The notes: generated by a model not told the origin, from the letters alone. A DNA stretch of 64,000 nt from JAJRAG01 sp050010535 (GCA_050010535.1 JBEKKT010000007.1:11991-75990); one strand, 5' to 3'; shown: positions 52,354 through 60,979, numbered from the stretch's first letter. Made by a program: numbers and translations.

Positions 52354-53907
52354 TCAGTGCCTGAAGACTCGGGTCCCTGTGAACACCATGGCCATATTGT
52401 GTTCGTTCGCCGCCTGAATGACCTCTTCGTCCCTGACCGATCCTCCGGGCTGTATGATCGCAACCACACCAGCTTTTGCGGCCTCGTCCACTCCATCCCG
52501 GAACGGGAAGAAAGCATCGGAAGCCATCACGCTGCCTCTTGCTTCCTCCTTCGCCTTCGAGGCGGCGATTATGGAGGAGTCCACTCTGCTCATCTGCCCG
52601 GCGCCGATGCCGACCGCTCTCTCGTCCTTAGCGTAAATTATAGCATTGGACCAGACGTGTTTCGCTACCTTCCAGGCGAAAAGCATAGATTTGATCTCCT
52701 CCTCCGTAGGTTGCCGCTTCGTAACCACCTTAAGGTTCTCAGGCTTGAGTTTGATATACTCGGATGTTTGAACAAGTAGGCCGCCCTTGATCTTCTTCAT
52801 CTTCATCTCTGGCTTCTCATCACGAGTGATCGGGGCGTTCGTCCTGAGGATCCGGATGTTCTTCTTCTTCATCAGGGTCTCGAGCGCGCCTGGCGTGTAC
52901 GAAGGCGCTATGACCGCCTCGACGAAGTGTTTTGATATCTCCGCCGCCGTCGCGTCGTCGAGTTCCCTGTTGACTCCTATGACGCATCCGAACGCTGCTA
53001 CTGGGTCGACATTGTAAGCGACCACGAAAGCGTCGGCGATCTTGTCGGCGCTGGCTATCCCGCAGGGGTTGGTGTGCTTCAACACGCATGATGTCGGCCT
53101 CTCAAAGTCCCTGAGGATCTCGAGGGCTGCTTCCAGGTCAAGGATGTTGTTGAATGACAGTTCCTTGCCGTGCAGCCTCTCGCTCCTGGAAATACATACC
53201 CCCGCCGCAAACGGATCAGTGTAGAACGCCGCCGACTGGTTCGGGTTCTCCCCATAGCGAAGATCCATGTCCTTCTCGAATCCAAGAGATAGAGTCGGCG
53301 GGAACAGGTCCGATCCGAACGCCTTGCCGAGGTACGAGGCAATCATGGAATCGTAGAACGAGGTACTTCTGAATGCTTCCAGCATCAGAGCCTTGAGCGT
53401 CTCCGCGCTTATGTCGCCGCCTGAGCCCCTCATCTCGTCGAGTATGGAGCCGTACCGGCCAGGATTCGTGACAACCGCCACGGACTGATAGTTCTTCGCA
53501 GCGGCTCTGATCATGCTCGGGCCGCCGATGTCGATGTTCTCGATGATGTCCTCGATGGTCGAATTCGGTTTCAGCACGGTCTCCTTGAACGGGTACAGGT
53601 TGACGACGACCATGTCTATCTTCTTAATGCCTCTGTCTGAGAGCGTCTTCATGTGCTCCGGAAGATCCCGTCGGGCGAGAATGCCCGCGTGGATCAGGGG
53701 GTGAAGCGTCTTGACTCTTCCATCCAGCATCTCGGGAAACCCCGTCACCTGTGAAATCTCGATCGCGTCTATGTTGTTCTTCTTCAGCATCGATGCCGTT
53801 CCGCCCGTCGAGATCAACTCGACGCCCATCTGCTTCAGTTCCGATGCGAACTCGACGACACCGGTCTTGTTAGAAACACTGATTAATGCCCGTTCTATCT
53901 TGACCAT
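52354..53907 (-). CDS. purH: AICAR transformylase/IMP cyclohydrolase
   Basis: PurH makes IMP from AICAR with 10-formyl-THF. The N-terminal MGS-like cyclohydrolase (about 1-195) begins RALISVSNKTGVVEFA and the transformylase half has LRYGENPNQSAAFY, KHTNPCGIAS, and GIGAGQMSRVDSS. The 517-residue length is standard. This bacterial-type enzyme replaces the archaeal PurO/PurP route and implies folate, fitting the formate-THF ligase nearby. gggaggaatc precedes the ATG. Confidence 0.96.
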   Translation of the reverse strand: MVKIERALISVSNKTGVVEFASELKQMGVELISTGGTASMLKKNNIDAIEISQVTGFPEMLDGRVKTLHPLIHAGILARRDLPEHMKTLSDRGIKKIDMVVVNLYPFKETVLKPNSTIEDIIENIDIGGPSMIRAAAKNYQSVAVVTNPGRYGSILDEMRGSGGDISAETLKALMLEAFRSTSFYDSMIASYLGKAFGSDLFPPTLSLGFEKDMDLRYGENPNQSAAFYTDPFAAGVCISRSERLHGKELSFNNILDLEAALEILRDFERPTSCVLKHTNPCGIASADKIADAFVVAYNVDPVAAFGCVIGVNRELDDATAAEISKHFVEAVIAPSYTPGALETLMKKKNIRILRTNAPITRDEKPEMKMKKIKGGLLVQTSEYIKLKPENLKVVTKRQPTEEEIKSMLFAWKVAKHVWSNAIIYAKDERAVGIGAGQMSRVDSSIIAASKAKEEARGSVMASDAFFPFRDGVDEAAKAGVVAIIQPGGSVRDEEVIQAANEHNMAMVFTGTRVFRH

Positions 53908-53948
53908 ACCGATTCCTCCCAGCTAAGGTAAGGCATACAAGAAACAGT

Positions 53949-53966
53949 ATGCCGGGCATATATGCC
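53949..53966. promoter_or_regulatory. Overlapping inverted repeats at the purH promoter
   Basis: The + strand reads tatgccgggcatatatgcc. It holds three alternating half sites (tatgcc, ggcata, tatgcc), forming two overlapping palindromes, one with a single-base spacer and one perfect 12-mer ggcatatatgcc. The central atatat is the likely TATA box for purH (about 48 bases upstream of its ATG). The site is a plausible operator, perhaps sensing purine or folate state. Confidence 0.45.
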
Positions 53967-54106
53967 ACACTTAGACATAAATATGATTGCAGGGAGGCTC
54001 GAATCTCACAGTCGACTTTCGGTCAGAGCGACTAGGGCCTCACCCCTGGGCTCAGAATCCAAAGACTTTTATTCGCCGACCCCTGTTCGTAATTCCGGTC
54101 AATCTG

Positions 54107-54883
54107 ATGATCGTTATCAGCGAGAGGATCAACGGTCTCTTCGCATCCGTTGCGAAGGCCATCGACAAGCGGGATTCGAAGTTCATTCAGGACCTTGCCC
54201 TGAGACAAGTCGAATGCGGGGCGCAGATGCTGGACGTGAACACAGGCCCCGGAAGAGAGGACGCGCCAGCGGTGATGGATTGGTTGGTCAGGACCGTTCA
54301 AGAAGTCACCGATCTTCCACTGTGCCTGGATACTCCAGGTGCAAAAACCATGGATGCGGGCCTAAAGGCATGCAAGAACAAGGTCGTGATGAACTCCACG
54401 ACCGCTGAACGCAAGAGGATGGAGCGGTTCTTCCCCCTTTGCAGGGAACACGGCACAGAGATCATTTGCCTTGCAATGGACGAGCGAGGCATACCGAATG
54501 ATGCCCAGTCTCGTGCCGAAATGGCGATGTTGATGATGACCACCGCCATGGAGTACGATATCATGCCGGATCGCCTCTATCTCGATCCGCTCGTAATGCC
54601 TGTTGGAGCGGCTCAGGACCAGGCTGGGAAAGCCATCCAGGCGCTGCAACTGTTTCAGACTCTGAACAACCCTCCCCCGCGAACGGTGGTGGGACTCAGC
54701 AATGTTTCCAATCAAACGAAAGAGAGAGGTCTCCTGAATAGGACCTACCTGGCAATGCTAATGGGTGTCGGGCTCACAGCGGCAATATGCGATCCAGAGG
54801 ACGAGGATCTCATGAAGATCATCAAGGCAGGCCAGGTTCTTCTCAATCAGAAGTTGTACTGCGACGATTTCTTGAGAGCCTGA
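54107..54883 (+). CDS. acsE: Methyltetrahydrofolate:corrinoid methyltransferase
   Basis: AcsE moves the methyl group of 5-methyl-THF to the corrinoid protein in the Wood-Ljungdahl pathway. The TIM-barrel protein (258 residues) begins MIVISERING and has GAQMLDVNTGPG, LPLCLDTPGAKTMDAGL, VVMNSTTAERKRMERF and TVVGLSNVSNQ. The length and all these blocks match AcsE of acetogens, better than archaeal MtrH. ATG 54107 is preferred over the in-frame 53987 because the family starts there; ttttattc near 54067 may be the TATA box. Convergent with metF. Confidence 0.9.
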   Translation: MIVISERINGLFASVAKAIDKRDSKFIQDLALRQVECGAQMLDVNTGPGREDAPAVMDWLVRTVQEVTDLPLCLDTPGAKTMDAGLKACKNKVVMNSTTAERKRMERFFPLCREHGTEIICLAMDERGIPNDAQSRAEMAMLMMTTAMEYDIMPDRLYLDPLVMPVGAAQDQAGKAIQALQLFQTLNNPPPRTVVGLSNVSNQTKERGLLNRTYLAMLMGVGLTAAICDPEDEDLMKIIKAGQVLLNQKLYCDDFLRA

Positions 54884-54906
54884 GATGTCCCACTGGAGAA
54901 AAGGGG

Positions 54907-55824
54907 TCAGACAATCGGTCTGGGGTATAGGCCAGCTCTCTGCACTATCTCGGGGACCTTCTGCTCCCAGGCTATTGCCATGATGTGAACGCCATGAACT
55001 CCCTTGATCTTTCTCAGGTGTTCGATCTGTTCCACGCAAATAGCGATTCCCTCCAACTTCGGGTCAGCGGCCTTCCTCATCCGTTCTATGATGCCGTCCG
55101 GAACCATAGTTCCTGGAACCTTCGTCTTCATGTATTTCGCTGCGCCAAGTGATTTCAGAGGAAGGACTCCCGCGAGCAAGTGGACCTTCTTGTCGAGTCC
55201 CCTGTCTCTGACGCCCACCATCCAACGCTCGAATCTCTCCATGTCGAAGACCGCTTGGGTCTGTATGAACTCCGCTCCGGCCGTAATCTTCTTCCCCAGC
55301 CTCGCGACTCTGAATTCGAATGGGTCCGCAAACGGATTCTCTGTCGCTCCTAAGAAGACCTTCGGTGCCTCTTCTAGCTCGTCCCCGCCCCAGACTCTCT
55401 TCTCATCCCTCATCATCCTGAATATCTGCAACTCTTGTATCGAGTCGATATCGTAGACGTTCTTCGACTCCTTCTGATTCCCGAATGTCTGATGGTCGCC
55501 GCTGAGGCACAAGACATTCTTCACTCCCAGCGCTGCGGCGCCGAGCAGATCCGACTGAAGAGCGATCCTGTTCCGATCCCTGCACGTCATCTGCATTACT
55601 GGTTCAGCACCCTCCTGTATGCAGAGGACTGCGGAGGCGAAGCTGGACATTCTCACGATCGCAGTCTGGTTGTCCGTTACATTGAACGCGTCCCCGTAAT
55701 CCTTCATCATCCTCGCATGATTCCTTACGACTTCTGGGTTCGGAGATCTTGGAGGGCCTATCTCGGCCGTCACCGCGAATCTCCCAGCGCTGAGTACCTT
55801 CTCCAGATTGCTGCCCGCTCTCAG
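54907..55824 (-). CDS. metF: Methylenetetrahydrofolate reductase
   Basis: MetF reduces 5,10-methylene-THF to methyl-THF with FAD. Blocks seen: FNVTDNQTAIVRMSSF, CRDRNRIALQSDLLGA, VLCLSGDH, AGAEFIQTQAVFD. No ATG, GTG or TTG precedes the conserved N-terminus; only an in-frame GTG at residue 18 (55773) does. A CTG at 55824, overlapping the metV stop as CTGA and preceded by ggagggtg, gives the expected start (RAGSNLEKVLSAGRFAVTAEIG). I take this CTG as the initiation codon. The product would be 305 residues. Confidence 0.88.
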   Translation of the reverse strand: MRAGSNLEKVLSAGRFAVTAEIGPPRSPNPEVVRNHARMMKDYGDAFNVTDNQTAIVRMSSFASAVLCIQEGAEPVMQMTCRDRNRIALQSDLLGAAALGVKNVLCLSGDHQTFGNQKESKNVYDIDSIQELQIFRMMRDEKRVWGGDELEEAPKVFLGATENPFADPFEFRVARLGKKITAGAEFIQTQAVFDMERFERWMVGVRDRGLDKKVHLLAGVLPLKSLGAAKYMKTKVPGTMVPDGIIERMRKAADPKLEGIAICVEQIEHLRKIKGVHGVHIMAIAWEQKVPEIVQRAGLYPRPIV

Positions 55825-56525
55825 TCGACACCCTCCTTTGCCTTCTTCTCCTCAGGAGTGAGGACTGCTTCCGGGCGCACTATCTTCCTCGGCCCGCCGC
55901 TCCTGCTCGGTATCCAGTTCTTCGGCGGAATCACCTTCTCCATCAATTCGAGCTGGTCGAATCTCTTGAGGTTCTGGAAAATCTGATCCCAACCACAAGG
56001 GGTCTCTGGATTGACCTCGCACTTGCCGTTCTGCGAGCCCCCGCATGGTCCGTTCAGGAGGCTCTTCGCGCATCTCACGATGGGACAGATCCCCCCGGTC
56101 AAGTGAAGGACGCAGTCCCCGCATCCGCCGCATTTCTCGAGGAAGATGCCCTGCTCCTCAGGGGCCCCCATGTTTGAGGTGTTGAGTCCTGGTACTATCC
56201 TCGTGTCCGGGTAGAGATCCTGCAATACCTGCGCCCCGACGCCGCAGGCGATCGAGATGATGACATCTCTCCCCTCCACGCTCGGGTGCATCTCCCTTAC
56301 CCACTCCTTTTCGCACTGCCTCTCCACAGTAATCTCCGAGACCTCCCAGTCTTTATCGTTCAAGTCTGAGTATAGGCGCAGGGATTCTGCCAGGAGTCCC
56401 ACCTCCTTTTCCCCTCCCGCGAGGCACATAGCGACACAAGACCTGCACCCTGCGACGAGGATCCTGTGGTGACCTTCGACGATCTGGCAGATCTCTCCCA
56501 GGGGTTTTTGCTCCGCGACGATCAC
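55821..56525 (-). CDS. metV: MetV, zinc/iron-sulfur partner of methylene-THF reductase
   Basis: MetV pairs with MetF in acetogens and supplies electrons to its flavin. The 234-residue protein has an N-terminal domain with VAGCRSCVAMCLAGGEKEV and a C-terminal cysteine cluster: CGGCGDCVLHLTGGICPIVRC followed by LNGPCGGSQNGKCEV (quoted in parts of up to 20). The latter is the methylene-THF reductase C-terminal zinc-binding signature. The GTG start overlaps the mvhD stop (GTGA); a longer in-frame reading to 56948 is antisense noise from overlapping genes. Confidence 0.9.
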   Translation of the reverse strand: MIVAEQKPLGEICQIVEGHHRILVAGCRSCVAMCLAGGEKEVGLLAESLRLYSDLNDKDWEVSEITVERQCEKEWVREMHPSVEGRDVIISIACGVGAQVLQDLYPDTRIVPGLNTSNMGAPEEQGIFLEKCGGCGDCVLHLTGGICPIVRCAKSLLNGPCGGSQNGKCEVNPETPCGWDQIFQNLKRFDQLELMEKVIPPKNWIPSRSGGPRKIVRPEAVLTPEEKKAKEGVD

Positions 56526-56938
56526 TTGACCACCTTCTTCAGTGGACTCGGTCCAAGGTCTTCGACGCGCGAGACCATCTCCCGGACGATTTCGGGAAAC
56601 CTCCACCCCTGGTTCGAGGCGACGTTGAACATCTCCAATCTCTCCTTCTCGATTCCGATAGCGTCGAGAAGCCGCTTCGCATGTTCGACCCTCTTCCTCG
56701 CCTCGAAGTTCCCGTACTCGTAGTGGCAATTCTTCTCGAGGCATCCGGCCACGAACACTGCGTCGGCGCCTTCTCTGAACGCCTTCAGTATGTGGAGGAC
56801 GTCGATCCTTCCCGCGCAGGGGACCCTTATGACCATCGTTTCCGGTGAGTAGCGGATATGCATGACGCCTGCGAGGTCCGCCGAGGAGTACGCTCCATGA
56901 CTGCAGCAGTAGCCGATGATTCTCACGCGATCGGTCAT
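56522..56938 (-). CDS. mvhD: MvhD-like electron transfer subunit
   Basis: The 138-residue protein matches the small MvhD subunit that passes electrons between hydrogenase or other donors and HdrA. It has a YCCSHGAYSSADLAG start, VRVPCAGRIDVLHILKAF and VFVAGCLEKNCHYEYGN, giving the cysteine set for a 2Fe-2S centre. No hydrogenase gene adjoins it; its operon partners are hdrA-like genes and metV-metF, like the Moorella-type methylene-THF reductase cluster. Confidence 0.92.
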   Translation of the reverse strand: MTDRVRIIGYCCSHGAYSSADLAGVMHIRYSPETMVIRVPCAGRIDVLHILKAFREGADAVFVAGCLEKNCHYEYGNFEARKRVEHAKRLLDAIGIEKERLEMFNVASNQGWRFPEIVREMVSRVEDLGPSPLKKVVK

Positions 56939-58626
56939 CTTCCGCCACCTCTCACGCTCGCGGACGACTGCGCCTCGATCTGCCCGTCCGTGTAGCCATA
57001 TATCTGTATCGCCTTGCTAGGGCAGATCCCTACGCAAATGCCGCAACCCTGGCATGTCTGGATGTCGATCTCCGCCATTCCGTCCTCGTTGATGAACGGC
57101 GCCGTGTACGGACAGCTTCTGATGCAGCAGAGGCAGACTGAGCACTTCTCCGGGTCGACCTCTGCGACAGTCCCTCCGACCTCTATGAATGGTAATGAGA
57201 GGAGGGAGACAGCTCCTGACGCGGCGGCCGACGCCGCCAGGAGATCCTCCGAAACGAGTCTCGGCCCTGCGGCGCCTCCGCAAAGGAAGACACCCTCTCT
57301 CAACGTTGATGTCGGCTCTAGCCGGACCTTGGATCCGACCAGGAATCCGCTCGCATCGATCGGGATCCTGAAGATCTTCGCAAGCCGCCTCGTATCTTGA
57401 GGTTTCAAGATATCGCCAACGACAACGAGATCTGCAGGCAGGCTCAGGGCAGTGTCCGAGCTTTCATCGGTGACTAGCACTCTCAGACTCCCCTCGCGCT
57501 CGATCACCACTTCTCCCTCGCACCGTACGAACCTGATCCCGCATTCCTGCGCCCTCTTGTAATCGAGTTCGTTCATGCCATATGTTCTGAATTCGTTGGC
57601 GATGATCGTGACATCCGCAGAGGGCAGTAGGGCCTTCAACCTCAGAGCGTTGGTTATCGCGTCCAGGTGGCAGCTCCTTCCGACCACCACTTCCGACGAG
57701 GCCTTTGGGGCTATCATGACGACTTTTTCTGGGCAGACTTCTTGCGAGCTCAAGAACCTGTTGAACTCCCCTTGAGTGATCACTCGCTCATCCTCATCTT
57801 CTCCTCTTGGTGCGAACGGCACCGCGTCTAGGACGAGGATCACTGCCCCGCACCTGACATCCTCTTCCCCCTTTGGAGTCTGGATCAATGCCCGGAAGTC
57901 TCCGGGATGTCCCTGGAAGTCGACGATCTCTGCGTCGAGCAGAATCCTCACCGAAGGGCTGGATCTTAGTCCTTGTAGGATCTTCTGGACGTATTCAGCA
58001 GACACGCCATGAAATGTAGCTATCACGGAGACCTCTTCCAGCGATTCCTTCGGATCGACAACGATGACTCCGAAACCCTGGTCGGATACATGCGATGCAG
58101 CAACCATGGCGCTGAGACCGCCGCCGACAACAAGCACGCTCTTCGACGAGAGAGGAACCTGCTGGTACGGTGCCGGGAACAGTAACCTGCATTTCGAAGT
58201 TGCAGCCTCGACAAGCGCCCTCGCCTTCTCCGTCGCCTCAGGTCGGGCGTGGACGAACGCGCACTGTTCTCTGATGTTTGCGATCTCGAACATATACTGG
58301 TTGAGACCCGCGGCCGCGGCAACTTCCCTGAACGTTCTCTCGTGAGTTTTCGGCGAGCATCCTGCGACCACGAACCTTCCCAGATAATTCTCCTTGATAG
58401 CCCCTTGGATTTCTGCCCGCCCTCTTGCTGAACAAGGAAAATCCATCACTTCGACGAACGCCACCGAAACCAGGGAAGAAGCGTGGGCTGCCACCGAATC
58501 TACATCGACGATCCTGCTGACCGCTCCCCCGCACTTGCAGATGAAGATACCGATCCTCTCACCTCTGTCTTCAGCAACATCCTGTATGAGTCTCCTTCGG
58601 GGTCGCGCTGGCCTCATGCTGCTCAC
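56935..58626 (-). CDS. hdrA: HdrA-like subunit with altered flavin region
   Basis: The 563-residue protein has the HdrA N-terminal cysteine motif (IFICKCGGAVSRIVDVDSV), VVAGCSPKTHERTFRE, the Rossmann loop VLVVGGGLSAMVAAS and two C-terminal 4Fe-4S sets (CSVCLCCIRSCP and CQGCGICVGICP). The region after the Rossmann loop, which in HdrA carries the G-G-x-M-x-Q-L-D-K-T-F-P-type segment, is replaced by unrelated sequence (VIATFHGVSAEYVQKILQG). Its end overlaps mvhD by four bases. The start may be GTG 58626 or ATG 58617. Confidence 0.85.
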   Translation of the reverse strand: MSSMRPARPRRRLIQDVAEDRGERIGIFICKCGGAVSRIVDVDSVAAHASSLVSVAFVEVMDFPCSARGRAEIQGAIKENYLGRFVVAGCSPKTHERTFREVAAAAGLNQYMFEIANIREQCAFVHARPEATEKARALVEAATSKCRLLFPAPYQQVPLSSKSVLVVGGGLSAMVAASHVSDQGFGVIVVDPKESLEEVSVIATFHGVSAEYVQKILQGLRSSPSVRILLDAEIVDFQGHPGDFRALIQTPKGEEDVRCGAVILVLDAVPFAPRGEDEDERVITQGEFNRFLSSQEVCPEKVVMIAPKASSEVVVGRSCHLDAITNALRLKALLPSADVTIIANEFRTYGMNELDYKRAQECGIRFVRCEGEVVIEREGSLRVLVTDESSDTALSLPADLVVVGDILKPQDTRRLAKIFRIPIDASGFLVGSKVRLEPTSTLREGVFLCGGAAGPRLVSEDLLAASAAASGAVSLLSLPFIEVGGTVAEVDPEKCSVCLCCIRSCPYTAPFINEDGMAEIDIQTCQGCGICVGICPSKAIQIYGYTDGQIEAQSSASVRGGGR

Positions 58627-58670
58627 GAACGATATTAGCTCGTCCCCCTTCCGAAGTAGGACGTCCGGGA

Positions 58671-59897
58671 TCAGTGCAATTCCCCCAGAAAGGATGCGAC
58701 CTTGCCGGCGGCGGCTATACCATCTTCAACGCTCTCCTCGATGTCCTTCGGGCCCGAGCAGCAACCCGCCGGGAACACTCCGGCGACGCCCTCTTCTAGA
58801 AATCCCTGTACGGAGATGCTCAGTCCCAGTGACCTCGCGAGACTCGATGCATCTCTAGGCGGGAGTATGCCGACGGAGAGCATCACGAGGTCGAACTCCG
58901 CCTCGATGACCTTCTCGTCGTCAGCGCTAGCAAATCTCAGGATCGGCTTTCCTGATCCGCAATCGAGGACCTCGGCCGGTCTCGACCTGATCAAAGTGAC
59001 ATTCTTCTCCACGGTCGCCCAGCCGGTCAGCTCGTCGTCCACCAGGTCGTAGGGTCGCCAGTCCATGAAGAAGAACGATATCTCAGCCTCGGGATCCTGC
59101 CGTTTCAGAAGCTGCCCTATCTTCAACGCGTACTTGCAGCATACCTTCGAGCAGTAGCCAGCTCCGAATCTGTCGTCCCTGGAACCGACGCACTGGATAA
59201 TGGCGATTCGCTTGGGTGTTTCCCCGCTCGAAGGAACAAGTATCCTCCCTGTCCGGATTATAGATCTCTCTACGTCGACGGACGATACGACGTCCTTGTA
59301 CAGACCATATCCGTATCTCGGTTCCTTCACCGGGTCGAACGGCTCGAATCCGTTCGCGACGACTATTGCTCCGACGGCGAGCTGTTTATTCGAAGCCTCG
59401 GGAAAGAAATCTATCGCAGCGGTCGGGCAGACTTCGGCGCATTTCCCGCATTCTCCATTCCTCAGCCTGATGCATTTCTCCTCGTCGATTCGAAACGTCC
59501 TCGGTGCTCCATATTCAGAGGAGGGCCTGATGGCGCTGCCCTCGACCGGGCAGACCTCATCGCAGGCGCCGCATCCGACGCAAGCGTCCTCCCGGACGTA
59601 CTGGGTATTCCTCTTCAGCATCACTCTGAACGCGCCGGGCTGGCCAGACACACGGACAACTTCCGTGTTCGTTAGAATCCTTATGAAATTTGATTGGACC
59701 AGGTCATCGATCTTGTCCATCGAGAGGCAGACGTCGCACCTGACGCACTCGATCACGCCCTTGCAGCAGAGCTCGGATGCCCGTCCTCCTATGCCCGGCT
59801 TCTTCTCAACTATCGTCGAGAAGATTCCGCGCTCGGCGAGGTTGAGCGCAGCGGTGATTCCAGCCGGACCTCCGCCTATCACTAGGACCTGGGCCAG
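58671..59897 (-). CDS. HdrA-like FAD/iron-sulfur subunit (second copy)
   Basis: The protein (about 408 residues) has VLVIGGGPAGITAALNLAERG, the Hdr-type GIGGRASELCCKG and ECVRCDVC, two 4Fe-4S sets (CVGCGACDEVCP and CGKCAEVCP), and a C-terminal PAGCCSGPKDIEESVEDG. It complements the companion HdrA, whose matching segment is missing. No usual start fits; CTG 59897 lies six bases after gggaggt and yields M-A-Q-V-L-V-I-G-G-G. The longer frame to 59993 has no Shine-Dalgarno and is not conserved. Confidence 0.85.
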   Translation of the reverse strand: MAQVLVIGGGPAGITAALNLAERGIFSTIVEKKPGIGGRASELCCKGVIECVRCDVCLSMDKIDDLVQSNFIRILTNTEVVRVSGQPGAFRVMLKRNTQYVREDACVGCGACDEVCPVEGSAIRPSSEYGAPRTFRIDEEKCIRLRNGECGKCAEVCPTAAIDFFPEASNKQLAVGAIVVANGFEPFDPVKEPRYGYGLYKDVVSSVDVERSIIRTGRILVPSSGETPKRIAIIQCVGSRDDRFGAGYCSKVCCKYALKIGQLLKRQDPEAEISFFFMDWRPYDLVDDELTGWATVEKNVTLIRSRPAEVLDCGSGKPILRFASADDEKVIEAEFDLVMLSVGILPPRDASSLARSLGLSISVQGFLEEGVAGVFPAGCCSGPKDIEESVEDGIAAAGKVASFLGELH

Positions 59898-59999
59898 ACT
59901 AATACCTCCCAATAGGTCGCGATATCGACTTCGATGGGGGACATCGAACGACCTGGAAGCGCAGGGCGGAGCGCATGGCATTGAAGAACTCAATCATGA

Positions 60000-60008
60000 T
60001 TATAAATA
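60000..60008 (-). promoter_or_regulatory. TATA box of the hdr/met operon
   Basis: On the - strand the tract tatttataa lies about 105 bases before the CTG start of the first hdrA-like gene. The expected transcription start is near 59977. A short ATG reading frame begins at 59976 and ends at TAG 59901-59899, one base before the CTG, so a leader peptide is possible but speculative. Confidence 0.5.
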
Positions 60009-60145
60009 GGTTGTGAGAATCGCTGGACTGCTCAGGACCTGGGCTTCGGTGGTTGGAAGCGAGGACGATTCCAGATTCTTCGTGACAACGTCCCCTAGCT
60101 CAAGGTGCGACAATTGTTATCTATTATCACTCTCATTCGCATCTA

Positions 60146-60979
60146 ATGCGCTGCGCCGCGATGACCATAGACGTTGACAGGGACGTCAACCTTGCGGAGA
60201 AGGGCAGGATCGGCGGAGTCTCAAGAGAAAAGGGTGGGAAGACCTCTCCAAGGTTCAGGTCCGCGGCGAAAGGTCTCAAGATGATCGCCTCGATCCTTGA
60301 CGACCTCGGAATCCAGGGCACTTTTTTCATTGAGGCCGAGACGGCGAATGAGCTATCGAAGACCGTGGATTTGAGAGGCCTCCTTCGCTCGCACGAGATC
60401 GCCGCCCACGGGATAGTCCACGAAGACTTGACTGGCGCCGACACCGGCATCAAGCTCTCTGCGCAGCAGATTGAGGAAGTCGCAGTCGGAAGCTCGAGTG
60501 CGTTGAAGAGCCTGTTGAAGCGCAGACCGGTCGGCTTCCGCGCTCCGTATCTTCATATCGACCTCGCCGTGCTCCAGGCGCTTGCCCAGGAAGGTTATCT
60601 GTATGATTCCTCAATAGTGCGGAGGCAGAACAGAGGAGAAGTGTACCCGTATAGGGTCTTCGGCCCATTGGTGGAGGCGCCGATTTCTTCCGGATCCGAC
60701 AAGGAGGGCAAGAAGATAGTATCGTATCTCTGGCCCCTTCACGAGAGGGAGAGGAACGTGAGGGATTACGAGCGCATGGTCTCTAGGTTCAGCTCTGGCT
60801 TGCTCGTACTTGCGACCCACAGCTGGCACATGGTCGAGAATTACAAGGACGGCGTGCTGGCCGAGAAGAAGGTCGCGGAGAACATGAATTGGGTCCGAAC
60901 GATCATCCAGGGAGCGATTGATCGGGGGATCGAGTTCATGACGATCGAGGAGTACATCGTGGAACATATGGGGGACTAG
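60146..60979 (+). CDS. Polysaccharide deacetylase family protein
   Basis: The 277-residue protein is a NodB-homology carbohydrate esterase. It opens with MTIDVDRDVN (metal-binding aspartate pair), has a FFIEAETANELSKTV stretch, HEIAAHGIVHEDL with the metal histidines, GFRAPYLHIDL and a late TVLATHSWHM-like histidine motif (LVLATHSWHMVENYKDG). No signal peptide is seen, so it probably acts inside the cell on a glycan or small N-acetyl sugar. TATA tatctattatc near 60117-60127 suits a leaderless start. Confidence 0.88.
   Translation: MRCAAMTIDVDRDVNLAEKGRIGGVSREKGGKTSPRFRSAAKGLKMIASILDDLGIQGTFFIEAETANELSKTVDLRGLLRSHEIAAHGIVHEDLTGADTGIKLSAQQIEEVAVGSSSALKSLLKRRPVGFRAPYLHIDLAVLQALAQEGYLYDSSIVRRQNRGEVYPYRVFGPLVEAPISSGSDKEGKKIVSYLWPLHERERNVRDYERMVSRFSSGLLVLATHSWHMVENYKDGVLAEKKVAENMNWVRTIIQGAIDRGIEFMTIEEYIVEHMGD

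Noticed and set aside
55821..56948. Long 375-codon reading of metV
   Set aside because: The first 141 residues are Arg-rich antisense-like noise overlapping mvhD; the true GTG start is at 56525.
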